Positions 5,890 through 12,165 of a stretch of 12,543 nt of DNA are shown here, in pieces. How positions within the stretch are numbered: position 1 is the stretch's first letter; every line of letters begins with the position of its first letter. A program made the position numbers and the translations under genes. The DNA is taken from positions 1 to 12,543 of the forward strand of contig CAYRPN010000155.1 of the NCBI GenBank assembly GCA_964426135.1, read 5' to 3'. Below the pieces are notes generated by a model that was given only the letters and a program-made list of their open reading frames with translations, did no database searches and was not told the origin of the DNA. Origin of the DNA: CAYRPN01 sp964426135 (GTDB lineage: Bacteria > Planctomycetota > Phycisphaerae > Phycisphaerales > Phycisphaeraceae).

Positions 5890-6834
5890 TCACGCGCTCA
5901 TCTTCTCCCGTACCTTCTCCAGGAGCGCCTTGGTCAGCTTGATGCCGGTCATCTCATCGACCTTGCCGCCTTCGTATTCGATGCCCACGTACTTGCCGTT
6001 GGCGATCCATTCCTTGGTCGCGCCGTCGAGCACGATCTTCATCATCTTGAAATAGTCGGTGTTCACCTCGTTGCCCTCGGCGTTGAACTCGTGCGACTTG
6101 GCGCTGACCGCCTTGGCGTAGGGCATCAGTTCGGTCACGCCCTTGTAGCGGTCGTACACGACATCCTTGCTCACGCGGAAGTTGCCGAAGTCCGGCAGCG
6201 TGCCGCAGCGGAGATGGTCCACCGTCTTCATCACCTTGGCGAGCCATTCGCCGTTGGAACTGATCCCGCCGTGGTTTTCGACGATGACGTAGAGCCCGTG
6301 CTTGTCGCCGAACTCGCTGAGCCGGCGCAGGCCGTCGGCGGCGAGCTTGACCTGCTCCTCGTATTCACCGCTGCTCTGGGCGTTGACGCGGATGGAGTGG
6401 CAGCCGAGGAACTTGGCGGCTTCGACCCACTTGTAATGATTCTCCACCGCCTGCGTGCGCTTGGCGGCATTCGGATCGCCCAGCGCGCCTTCGCCGTCGC
6501 ACATGATGAGCAGGCTCTTGACGCCTTCGCCCTCGGCGCGCTTCTTCATCTCGGCGAGATACTTTTCATCCTTGGCCTTGTCCTTGAAGAACTGGTTGAC
6601 GTACTCGATCGCCTCGATGCCGAAGCTTTTGGCGGCCTTGGCGAAGTCGAGGTTGTCGAGCTTCTCGCCGGCGCGACCGAACAGCCTGCGGTTCAGCGAC
6701 CACTGCGCGAGCGAAATGCGGAACAGCGGCTCCTTGTCCGCAGCCAGCGCAAGAGGCGAGGCGGACGCCAGCGCGGCCCCGGCGGCAAGTGCGGAGGTGC
6801 GTGCGAGGAACGAACGGCGAGTGAGTTGCGACAT
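5890..6834 (-). CDS. Tat-exported xylose isomerase-like TIM-barrel protein
   Basis: This 314-aa protein belongs to the sugar phosphate isomerase/epimerase (AP endonuclease 2-like) superfamily and is probably a metal-dependent isomerase or epimerase of a sugar acting outside the cytoplasm. A twin-arginine signal TRRSFLARTSALAAGAALA (5-23) ends near LALAA. Likely metal ligands are E186 in VIVENHGG, D215 in LPDFGNF, H248 in AKSHEF and E286 or E288 in GIEYEGG. E77 may also contribute. Length and order fit the hydroxypyruvate isomerase-like group, which is common in planctomycetes; the substrate cannot be read from the sequence. The start is supported by AAGGAG (6842-6847, - strand) 7 bases before the ATG. 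The Nramp-like gene follows in the same direction. Confidence 0.88.
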   Translation of the reverse strand: MSQLTRRSFLARTSALAAGAALASASPLALAADKEPLFRISLAQWSLNRRLFGRAGEKLDNLDFAKAAKSFGIEAIEYVNQFFKDKAKDEKYLAEMKKRAEGEGVKSLLIMCDGEGALGDPNAAKRTQAVENHYKWVEAAKFLGCHSIRVNAQSSGEYEEQVKLAADGLRRLSEFGDKHGLYVIVENHGGISSNGEWLAKVMKTVDHLRCGTLPDFGNFRVSKDVVYDRYKGVTELMPYAKAVSAKSHEFNAEGNEVNTDYFKMMKIVLDGATKEWIANGKYVGIEYEGGKVDEMTGIKLTKALLEKVREKMSA

Positions 6835-6939
6835 AAGGAGGCTCCTTGGGGACTCGCCATGTTACAATCCCGCGAGGGGATTGCGGCTCGATTTCGCCGC
6901 ATGGGAGCGGTACGAAAGAAACTCCGCAGTTTGGCGTCG

Positions 6940-6966
6940 GGTGCGTCAAGTCCGCGCCGACGCACC
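6940..6966. repeat. Hairpin repeat, copy 2
   Basis: GGTGCGTC (6940-6947) and GACGCACC (6959-6966) flank an 11-base loop that differs from copy 1 (1509-1535) at one base. The left flanks are also alike (CCGCAGTTTGGCGTCG against CCGCGGTCTGGCCGTAG). Here it lies in the divergent spacer between the isomerase-like and prepilin-like genes, which argues against a simple terminator role. Nothing else is recognised in 6848-7076. Confidence 0.75.
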
Positions 6967-7076
6967 GCGTTGCGTCCTCAGTGAACTGTGGCGCATTCTC
7001 GCGCCCCCAAGGCGACGCGCACCGCGGATGGTGCGGCTGTGAAAGAGTTCCTGGTCCATCGCATCGATTCACTCCT

Positions 7077-7796
7077 GTGCATCACACCTTCCACCCACTT
7101 CGCCGCGCCTTCACGCTGATCGAACTGCTGGTGGTCATTTCGATCATCGTGCTGCTGATCTCGCTGCTCCTGCCTGGGATGGGACGATCCAAATTCCAGA
7201 CGAAAGTGACCGTGTGCCAGTCGAACTTCCACCAGTTCGGCAATGCGATCCTGGCGTACGCGAGCGACCACCGCGACGCGCTGCCCCGGCAGGATGAGGC
7301 GTTCACCACGGGCGTGAACACGTGGGATGTCTCCAATCGCTTCCCGGCGATCATGGTGCGTTACGGCGTGAACGAGCCGGTGATGTGGGACTGCCCCGCC
7401 ACGCCGCGCCTGCCCGCCAGCGTGAAAACCATCGACGACGCGCTGGCTCATTTCAAGGCGCCGTACAGTTATTTTTCGATCATCACGCACAGCTACTGGG
7501 TGCCGCGCAAGTTCGGGGCGGTCTGGTTTCCTTCGCCGCAGGCCAGCCCGATCGCCCCGCCCGAAGGCTGGCCCACGCACGTGAGCAGCCAGGCGGGTCT
7601 GCTGCAGCCGGTGCTGTCGTGCCGGCTCACCCTGCCCGTGGGTCAACCGCTTGATCCCCACCTCGTCGCCGGCGGCCACCGCTACAACACCTGGCTGGAA
7701 TCGGGCACGATTCTCTTCGTCGACGGCCACGCCGAAGTCAGGCTGTTCGATCAAATGAAAGTGCGATATCAGGGGAATTGGTTGAATCTGTATTGA
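7077..7796 (+). CDS. Prepilin-like protein with N-terminal methylation motif
   Basis: This 239-aa protein is probably exported as a pseudopilin or a surface protein. Residues 12-33 are a class III signal: FTLIELLVVISIIVLLISLL, with F12 at +1 and E16 at the conserved +5. Cleavage would fall after A11. The basic leader is short (HPLRR). The C-terminal part has GHRYNTWLESGTILFVDGHAE, a variant of the H-X9-DG motif found in large planctomycete prepilin-like families. Conserved Cys residues occur in VCQSNF and WDCPATP. The start is taken as GTG 7077 because no in-frame ATG lies between the hydrophobic segment and the upstream repeat; ATG 6846 would add 77 residues translated from repeat. No Shine-Dalgarno is visible. 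Confidence 0.82.
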   Translation: MHHTFHPLRRAFTLIELLVVISIIVLLISLLLPGMGRSKFQTKVTVCQSNFHQFGNAILAYASDHRDALPRQDEAFTTGVNTWDVSNRFPAIMVRYGVNEPVMWDCPATPRLPASVKTIDDALAHFKAPYSYFSIITHSYWVPRKFGAVWFPSPQASPIAPPEGWPTHVSSQAGLLQPVLSCRLTLPVGQPLDPHLVAGGHRYNTWLESGTILFVDGHAEVRLFDQMKVRYQGNWLNLY

Positions 7797-7816
7797 GATC
7801 GCGGTTTCGATGAGTG

Positions 7817-8140
7817 TCAGGCCGTGGGCAGCGTCAGTTGTCGAAACTCCGCGGGATGACTCGAATTGACCGCTTCGCGGATCAAGGCCGCACTTGCGAG
7901 GATGGGGCGCAGTTTGTTGGTGGAAAGTTCCAAGATCGCGATCTTTCGTCCTCTGAGATTCTGCTGATATCGAATGCTCTGATCGGACGTGATGAACAAA
8001 TCAAACTCACTCTCGGCCAGACGAAGAAGGTCGCCGTTCTGGATGCCACCCCAGCCGCGCCGCTGCGGAGTCATGCACTCGTGACCCTCCAACAACTTTG
8101 CCAGCGGCCACGGAACGCATTCGTCCAGCAGGATCTTCAT
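7817..8140 (-). CDS. PIN-like toxin (DUF5615 type)
   Basis: This 107-aa protein begins MKILLDECVP and has the acidic residues of small PIN-like RNases: D6 and E7, D37 in NGDLLRLA, and D53 in LFITSDQS. This layout is that of DUF5615/Mut7-C-like proteins, which usually pair with DUF433 antitoxins. The partner overlaps it by 4 bases (ATGA at 8137-8140), so the two are translationally coupled. The frame is open further upstream to 8221, but that part is the antitoxin gene. It is the last gene of the leftward run and converges on the prepilin-like gene. Confidence 0.85.
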   Translation of the reverse strand: MKILLDECVPWPLAKLLEGHECMTPQRRGWGGIQNGDLLRLAESEFDLFITSDQSIRYQQNLRGRKIAILELSTNKLRPILASAALIREAVNSSHPAEFRQLTLPTA

Positions 8141-8355
8141 GCGGCTGCGTTCCCGATCAATGCCGATTCGGATCGTTCCAGAACGCGACGAGCCATGTCC
8201 CTCGTCACGGAGGGAAAACACTCGATGAACTCTTCGAGCGAGTAGTCGTCTTCGATGTAATCGAACAGCGTCCTGATCGGAACGCGTGTTCCCTTAAAGA
8301 CGGGCGTCCCGCCGAGAATGCCGGCGTCAACGGTGATGAGATCGCTTACGTCCAT
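8137..8355 (-). CDS. DUF433 antitoxin
   Basis: This 72-aa protein matches the DUF433 pattern: an N-terminal ITVDAGILGGTPVFKGTRVP (7-26), an IRTLFDYIEDDYSLEEFIE helix pair, and SVTRDMARRVLE. DUF433 proteins carry a winged-helix-like fold, neutralise PIN-like toxins and probably regulate their own genes. Its stop overlaps the toxin start. It begins 30 bases after the stop of the 748-aa gene, so it may share that transcript or have its own promoter. The 10-bp palindrome CGCGATCGCG (8370-8379) lies just before it. Confidence 0.87.
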   Translation of the reverse strand: MDVSDLITVDAGILGGTPVFKGTRVPIRTLFDYIEDDYSLEEFIECFPSVTRDMARRVLERSESALIGNAAA

Positions 8356-8369
8356 GACATCATTATGGC

Positions 8370-8379
8370 CGCGATCGCG
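8370..8379. promoter_or_regulatory. Palindrome CGCGATCGCG before the DUF433 gene
   Basis: A perfect 10-bp palindrome lies 15 bases before the antitoxin start, in the 30-base gap after the preceding gene. It is a candidate operator by position only. Confidence 0.25.
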
Positions 8380-8385
8380 TCGGAT

Positions 8386-10632
8386 TCAATTCAAATCCGT
8401 GCAAACCCACGTCGCGCTCGCCCCGACGCGCACTTCCTGCAGCAGGTGCAGTTTTACGCCGGCGCCCAGCCGACCGGCGAGGGTCACGGCGGTGCGGGCG
8501 TCGCTGGTGAAGAGGTGCAGCACCGGGTCCAGCGCGGCATCGAACCGGCATTGCCGCTGGGTGAGCGAGATCAACTCGAAATGCTCGCGGGCCCAGTCGC
8601 GCACTTCCATCAGGTCCACCAGCGCCGCTCGCAGATCGTTGCCGGCCTGGCGGGCGAGCAGGTGCAGCCGGCCCGTCTGGTCGAGCACGATCTCCACGTC
8701 GCGCTGCCGCGGATGGCGCGCCTGCAGCGCGATGACCCCGCCGAGCGAGGCGTCGACAAGTAAGGCGAGATTGAGAGCGGCGGCGACGGTGGGCGCGGCT
8801 GGCGGCGCCTCGGCGTGCAACGCAACGGGCGCGGGAGAATGAGTGGGTGTGGCGGCGACGGAGTAAAGCGGAGCGGCAGCGGCGACGCTCGGAGCTGAAG
8901 CGCTGGCGGCGGGTGTCGAAGCGCTGGCGGCGGGTGCCGAGGCGCTGGCGGCGGGTGTCGAAGCGCCGGCGGTTCCCTGCGGCACGCGCGGCGAGGAGGA
9001 GCCTTGGTTCGCGGTGTGGCCCAGCGAGGGAGAGCCAAGCGCGGGAGAGGATGCAGGGGCGGCGGACGCAGGCATGGGCGCGGCGGACGCAGGCATGGGC
9101 GCGGCGGACGCAGGCATGGGGGCTTCAAGCCCCCATGCCGGAGCGACAGTGGACTCCATCGGAGGAGTCACCGAGACCACGGGATTCACCGGCCCCACGG
9201 CACTCGCCGACCCGATGGCACTGGCCGCCCTGCCTTGTTTCGCGCTCTGCAACATCGCGCCAGGCGTCTGCGGCCGACTGGCGGTCGCAGAGGCGACGGG
9301 CTGAACACCATTGGCCGGCGGCTGATCGCTGTAGGCTGCTCGCTGTTGGCTAAAGGCTGAAGGCTGCTGGCTGATCGCTGGAGGCTGCTGGCTGATGGCG
9401 GCTGCTTGCCCGACCGGCTCGCGGTACACCGCCGGCAGCGAATCGAGGAACCCGCGCAGCGAAGGCCAGACATCCACCGCTTCAAACGCGCCGATGGCAC
9501 GCATATGCACCGGCGTCATCTGGCGCCGGCTGCCGATCAGCTCGGCTGGAGCGCTGAGCACGTCCGCTGCCGTCGCGTTGAACTTGTCGATCGCCTCGCG
9601 GGCTTTCGTTTCGTCGCAGCCCATGACCATCAAGCTGACCAGTTCCGGCTGATTCGCCGGGCCCGCGCCGTGCGAAAGCTCGCCGAGCATGCGGGCCGCC
9701 GAAGCGACCGCTGCGTCGTCCGCGCCGCACAGGAACGTCCATCGCGAAATCCCCGCCACCCGCCCTAACTGCTCCGGATCCACCGGCGAAGGCAGATGAA
9801 TCAGCCAGTTGATCACGGCGTGATCGGCGTCGTGGCTGAGGCGGGAAAGATGCGCGATCAGGGCATCCGCGTCGTAGCCGGTGATCTGGGCTTCATCGCT
9901 GCGCACGGTCTGCCGGCCGGCGGTGATGAGTTCGAGCTCCGCGCGATCACCGGTGACGTGGACGATCGCCGTCGGGCCGCGGCGCTGGGCGAGATGGAAC
10001 GCATACTGCGTCAGCCAGGGCCCGCCGAAGCCCGGCAGATTGCCGAGGAAGACTGCTTCGATGAAAGCGGGCCTGGGCTGGGCGAGCGGGCGGCGCGTCG
10101 GCTGCGCTTCGGCGCGGGGATAGCGATAGACCGGACTCACCGAGTCGTGCTCCGTCGCCGCGCTGCCGGGCTGATCGAGAAAATCGCGCTGCCCGCGCGG
10201 GCCCGGTTGTGTGCTTGGGTGGGCGTGATCGTCATCGTGCTCTCGGTCGGCATGCAGACGGATCGACGCGGGGCCGGTGAGTTCATCCACGGGATCTCCA
10301 GTCTGCTCGTTCTCGTCGGAAGGATGGGTAGAGAGTTGTGACGCGGATCGGCTGAGAGTGGCGGTTGGCGCAGGCACTGAAGTGCCTGCACCTGCACGCG
10401 CACCTGCACCTGTGCCCGCACCTGCACGCGCAACCGCGTCAGTCTCGCGCTTCGTATCGGTTTCGCGCTTCGTATCGGTTTCGCGCTTCGCGTCGATTTC
10501 GCGCTTGCCGGGCGGGACGCGCGGCGGCGGCGCGGGCTGGCCGGCAGCCGACGCCTTGCGCGGGGAGCCGACGTTGGTCAAGAAAAGGTCCGCCAACGCG
10601 TCAAGCGTTTCCTGGGTTCGTAGGTCGTCCAT
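8386..10632 (-). CDS. ParA-partner-like protein with degenerate P-loop and long linkers
   Basis: This 748-aa protein has no confident family match. An N-terminal helix (1-22, LRTQETLDALADLFL) is followed by a disordered linker (about 22-188), a folded domain (about 189-399), a second linker (about 400-617) and a conserved-looking C-terminal domain (about 618-748). The folded domain starts AVFLGNLPGFGGPWLTQYA, placed like the P-loop strand of MinD/ParA proteins but with GPW where GKS/T would be. It is therefore probably a non-catalytic relative. The linkers hold tandem repeats: KRETDT x3, AGAGTGA-type, AISQQP-type, MPASAAP x3 and (S/A)(T/A)PAASA x3. The start at 10632 has AGGA (10639-10642) 6 bases upstream; the open frame to 10800 is translated repeat. 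It follows the ParA gene in the same direction. Flagellar or polar placement roles are possible, but nothing proves one. Confidence 0.75.
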   Translation of the reverse strand: MDDLRTQETLDALADLFLTNVGSPRKASAAGQPAPPPRVPPGKREIDAKRETDTKRETDTKRETDAVARAGAGTGAGARAGAGTSVPAPTATLSRSASQLSTHPSDENEQTGDPVDELTGPASIRLHADREHDDDHAHPSTQPGPRGQRDFLDQPGSAATEHDSVSPVYRYPRAEAQPTRRPLAQPRPAFIEAVFLGNLPGFGGPWLTQYAFHLAQRRGPTAIVHVTGDRAELELITAGRQTVRSDEAQITGYDADALIAHLSRLSHDADHAVINWLIHLPSPVDPEQLGRVAGISRWTFLCGADDAAVASAARMLGELSHGAGPANQPELVSLMVMGCDETKAREAIDKFNATAADVLSAPAELIGSRRQMTPVHMRAIGAFEAVDVWPSLRGFLDSLPAVYREPVGQAAAISQQPPAISQQPSAFSQQRAAYSDQPPANGVQPVASATASRPQTPGAMLQSAKQGRAASAIGSASAVGPVNPVVSVTPPMESTVAPAWGLEAPMPASAAPMPASAAPMPASAAPASSPALGSPSLGHTANQGSSSPRVPQGTAGASTPAASASAPAASASTPAASASAPSVAAAAPLYSVAATPTHSPAPVALHAEAPPAAPTVAAALNLALLVDASLGGVIALQARHPRQRDVEIVLDQTGRLHLLARQAGNDLRAALVDLMEVRDWAREHFELISLTQRQCRFDAALDPVLHLFTSDARTAVTLAGRLGAGVKLHLLQEVRVGASATWVCTDLN
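8897..8959. repeat. 21-bp tandem repeat, 3 units, in coding sequence
   Basis: Units at 8897-8917, 8918-8938 and 8939-8959 differ by one or two bases, with a partial fourth. They encode PAASA-rich heptapeptides in the second linker. The 7-codon period keeps the frame whatever the copy number. Confidence 0.8.
9060..9122. repeat. 21-bp tandem repeat, 3 units (MPASAAP)
   Basis: Three near-identical 21-base units around GCGGCGGACGCAGGCATGGG encode MPASAAP in the second linker. The left arm of the 27-bp palindrome at 9113-9139 overlaps the last unit. Confidence 0.8.
9113..9139. repeat. 27-bp palindrome inside the coding region
   Basis: GGCATGGGGGCTT (9113-9125) and AAGCCCCCATGCC (9127-9139) are perfect 13-base inverted repeats around a single C. 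They encode WGLEAPMP in the linker. A stem this perfect is unlikely to be kept by protein constraint. Confidence 0.85.
9320..9405. repeat. GGCTGATCGCTG phrase repeat in coding sequence
   Basis: Short phrases (GCTGATCGCTG at 9321-9331 and 9370-9380, GGCTGCTGGCTGAT, GGCTGAAGGCTG) are strung together and encode AISQQPPAISQQPSAFSQQ. The style matches the phrase repeats seen in the spacers of this window. Confidence 0.65.
10130..10154. repeat. In-frame dispersed repeat, copy 2 (encodes DSVSPV)
   Basis: The block matches 5668-5692 at 21 of 25 bases. The palindrome is less perfect here (CCGGACTC, then GAGTCGTG). It encodes DSVSPV in the first linker. Confidence 0.65.
10370..10389. repeat. 20-bp palindrome inside the coding region
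   Basis: GCAGGCACT and AGTGCCTGC are perfect 9-base arms around GA. They are followed by CACCTGCACGCG-type phrases (10386-10435) that encode the Ala/Gly-rich AGAGTGAGARAGAG stretch. Confidence 0.75.
10445..10498. repeat. 18-bp tandem repeat, 3 units (KRETDT)
   Basis: Units 10445-10462 and 10463-10480 are identical, and 10481-10498 differs slightly. They encode KRETDT-like charged hexapeptides in the first linker. Confidence 0.85.
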
Positions 10633-10652
10633 GACCGGTCCTGGTTGAAAGA

Positions 10653-10763
10653 TTAGCGGAAACGCCGCAGGCGTCTGGCGAACGACGTTATGCGAACGTT
10701 CACATGAACATTCGAACGATGGCGTCAGCGCTGTCCGCCAGACGCCTTCGGCGTTTCCGCTAA
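10653..10763. repeat. 111-bp palindromic element with 28-base arms
   Basis: Arms 10653-10680 and 10736-10763 are inverted repeats with one mismatch (TTAGCGGAAACGCC at the outer end, AGGCGTCTGGCG at the inner end). Each arm holds its own mini-palindrome (ACGCC/GGCGT). At the centre, CGAACGTTCA (10693-10702) and TGAACATTCG (10705-10714) pair with one mismatch. It separates the ParA gene from the 748-aa gene and could affect their relative expression. No clear target duplication is seen. Confidence 0.8.
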
Positions 10764-10790
10764 CCGCGATGCCTGTCGCCGCGAGTCTTG

Positions 10791-10823
10791 CACTTCGCAC
10801 TTCTCACTTTTCACTTCGCACTT
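10791..10823. repeat. CACTTCGCACTT direct repeat just after the ParA gene
   Basis: CACTTCGCACTT occurs at 10791-10802 and 10812-10823, joined by TCTCACTTT. It is a phrase-like repeat ending four bases from the ParA stop codon. Confidence 0.6.
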
Positions 10824-10827
10824 GATT

Positions 10828-12165
10828 TCACCCTTCCACATCCACCTCGACCACGTTGTTCAATTCGCCGAACGGATTGGATTCCACGTAGCTGTTGTAG
10901 GGATCGTTCTGCCACTGGCCGTCGATCACGAGGCGGTAGCGGTACCGGCCCGGCGGCACGGGGACGCACGCCTGGAACACCTCCAGCATGTCGTCGCGGC
11001 GCAGCGGCGTGGCGGTGGCGGACCAGTGATTGAAATCGCCGGCCACGCTGACCGACATCGCGCCGTTGGCCGGCTGCACGAAGAGCAGGCCCTGCGAGGT
11101 GGGGCGCACGCCGTACACCTTGGCGAGCTTCTCGGCGAGGTTGGCGGAGCGCTGGGCGGTGGAAAGATCGGGCTGCGGCGCCGGCGGCGGCGGAGCGATG
11201 GCGACGCGCTCGCGGGAGACGTCGCCGTCGGCGGAAAGCTTGGCGGCGAGCTGGGCCGTGCGGGCGGACAGCGCCTTGGCGCGTTCGACCAGTTCCGCGG
11301 CGCGGCTGATCACCGGGCTGACGGGCGCCTCTTCCACTCCCGCGGCGGCGGGCGCCAGCGCGGGCTCGGCCGGCGGCGGCGGCGCGGGCGGGTTGGCCTT
11401 GAGCCAGCAGACGAGCTTCTCGAAATCCTGGTAGCCGCGGCTGGTCGCGTCGTATTCCGTGATCGCCTGGCCGAAGCTCGCAGCCTCGCGCAGCTTCGCG
11501 CTGAAATGCACCACCACGGGCAAAAGCTTCTCGCCGAACTGCCTGCGCAGCTCCGACAGAATCTCCCGCGCCAGCTTCGTCCGCACGTCGTACATCGTCG
11601 CCAGCACCTTGAAGCGAACATGATGCCCGGCCCGGCGGGCGAGCATGTCGATGGTCTTCTCCTGGCGGATCGAACCCTGCATCGCGAAGTAGCCTGTCTC
11701 CACCGGCACGATCACTTCATCCGCGGCGCGAAGGGCATTGAACGTCAGCAGTCCGATCGAAGGCGGGCAGTCGATGATGCAGAAATCGTAATTGCTCTGC
11801 ACGGTCGAGAGCACCTGCACCAGCCGGCGGTCGCGGTCGGGGGCGGCTGCCAGTTCCGCCTCGATGCCCGCCAGCGCCATCGAACTGGGAGCGAGGTCGA
11901 GGTTGCGGGCGATCTGCCAGGTGATGTCGGCAAAGCCCATCGTGCCGTCGAACCCGGCGCGGAGCACTTCCGCAATCGATTTCTCGATCTGCGTGTCCGG
12001 CACCGCCAGGCCCAGCGCGCAGTGCGACTGCGGGTCCATGTCGACCAGCAGCGTGCGCTCGCCCTGCTCGGCAAGAACCGCGGCGAGATTGATGGCGGTG
12101 GTGGTTTTTCCACAGCCGCCCTTCTGATTGATGATGGCGATCGTTCGCAACGGGCGTCCTTTCAT
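10828..12165 (-). CDS. ParA/MinD-type ATPase fused to a glycogen-binding (CBM48-like) domain
   Basis: This 445-aa protein has a ParA domain (about 6-256) with the deviant Walker A KGGCGKTT (15-22, signature K15 and catalytic K20), a switch VDMDPQSH (41-48) and Walker B CIIDCPPS (129-136). It should dimerise with ATP and position a cargo. A Pro/Ala linker and a short helix (ISRAAELVERAKALSARTAQ, 286-305) lead to residues 358-445, which match the AMPK-beta/isoamylase E-set fold: VAGDFNHWS, YRYRLVIDGQWQNDP, ELNNVVEVDV. Both stacking tryptophans (W381, W418) and the NN pair are kept, so sugar binding is plausible. The ATG at 12165 lacks a Shine-Dalgarno; TTG 12150 has AAAGGA 6 bases upstream and starts at the usual ParA N-terminus, so either may be used. 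The degenerate P-loop protein follows downstream. Confidence 0.9.
   Translation of the reverse strand: MKGRPLRTIAIINQKGGCGKTTTAINLAAVLAEQGERTLLVDMDPQSHCALGLAVPDTQIEKSIAEVLRAGFDGTMGFADITWQIARNLDLAPSSMALAGIEAELAAAPDRDRRLVQVLSTVQSNYDFCIIDCPPSIGLLTFNALRAADEVIVPVETGYFAMQGSIRQEKTIDMLARRAGHHVRFKVLATMYDVRTKLAREILSELRRQFGEKLLPVVVHFSAKLREAASFGQAITEYDATSRGYQDFEKLVCWLKANPPAPPPPAEPALAPAAAGVEEAPVSPVISRAAELVERAKALSARTAQLAAKLSADGDVSRERVAIAPPPPAPQPDLSTAQRSANLAEKLAKVYGVRPTSQGLLFVQPANGAMSVSVAGDFNHWSATATPLRRDDMLEVFQACVPVPPGRYRYRLVIDGQWQNDPYNSYVESNPFGELNNVVEVDVEG
12157..12162 (-). promoter_or_regulatory. AAAGGA ribosome binding site for an alternative TTG start
   Basis: AAAGGA lies 6 bases before TTG 12150 and inside codons 2-3 of the ATG start at 12165. 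If it is used, the protein loses five N-terminal residues and begins at RTIAIINQKGG. Confidence 0.45.

Noticed and set aside
5779..6984. 401-codon open frame on the + strand opposite the TIM-barrel gene
   Set aside because: Antisense shadow starting in the AT-rich repeat and ending in hairpin repeat copy 2.
8371..8378. HIP1 motif GCGATCGC, as in cyanobacteria
   Set aside because: It was noticed at this one site; that is no evidence of the enriched motif, and the gene content does not fit cyanobacteria.
10445..10498. CRISPR-like array
   Set aside because: The 18-bp units are directly tandem without spacers and are in frame within a gene.
10633..10800. Longer start for the 748-aa protein
   Set aside because: The extra 56 residues are translated from the 111-bp palindromic element, and 10632 has a good AGGA.
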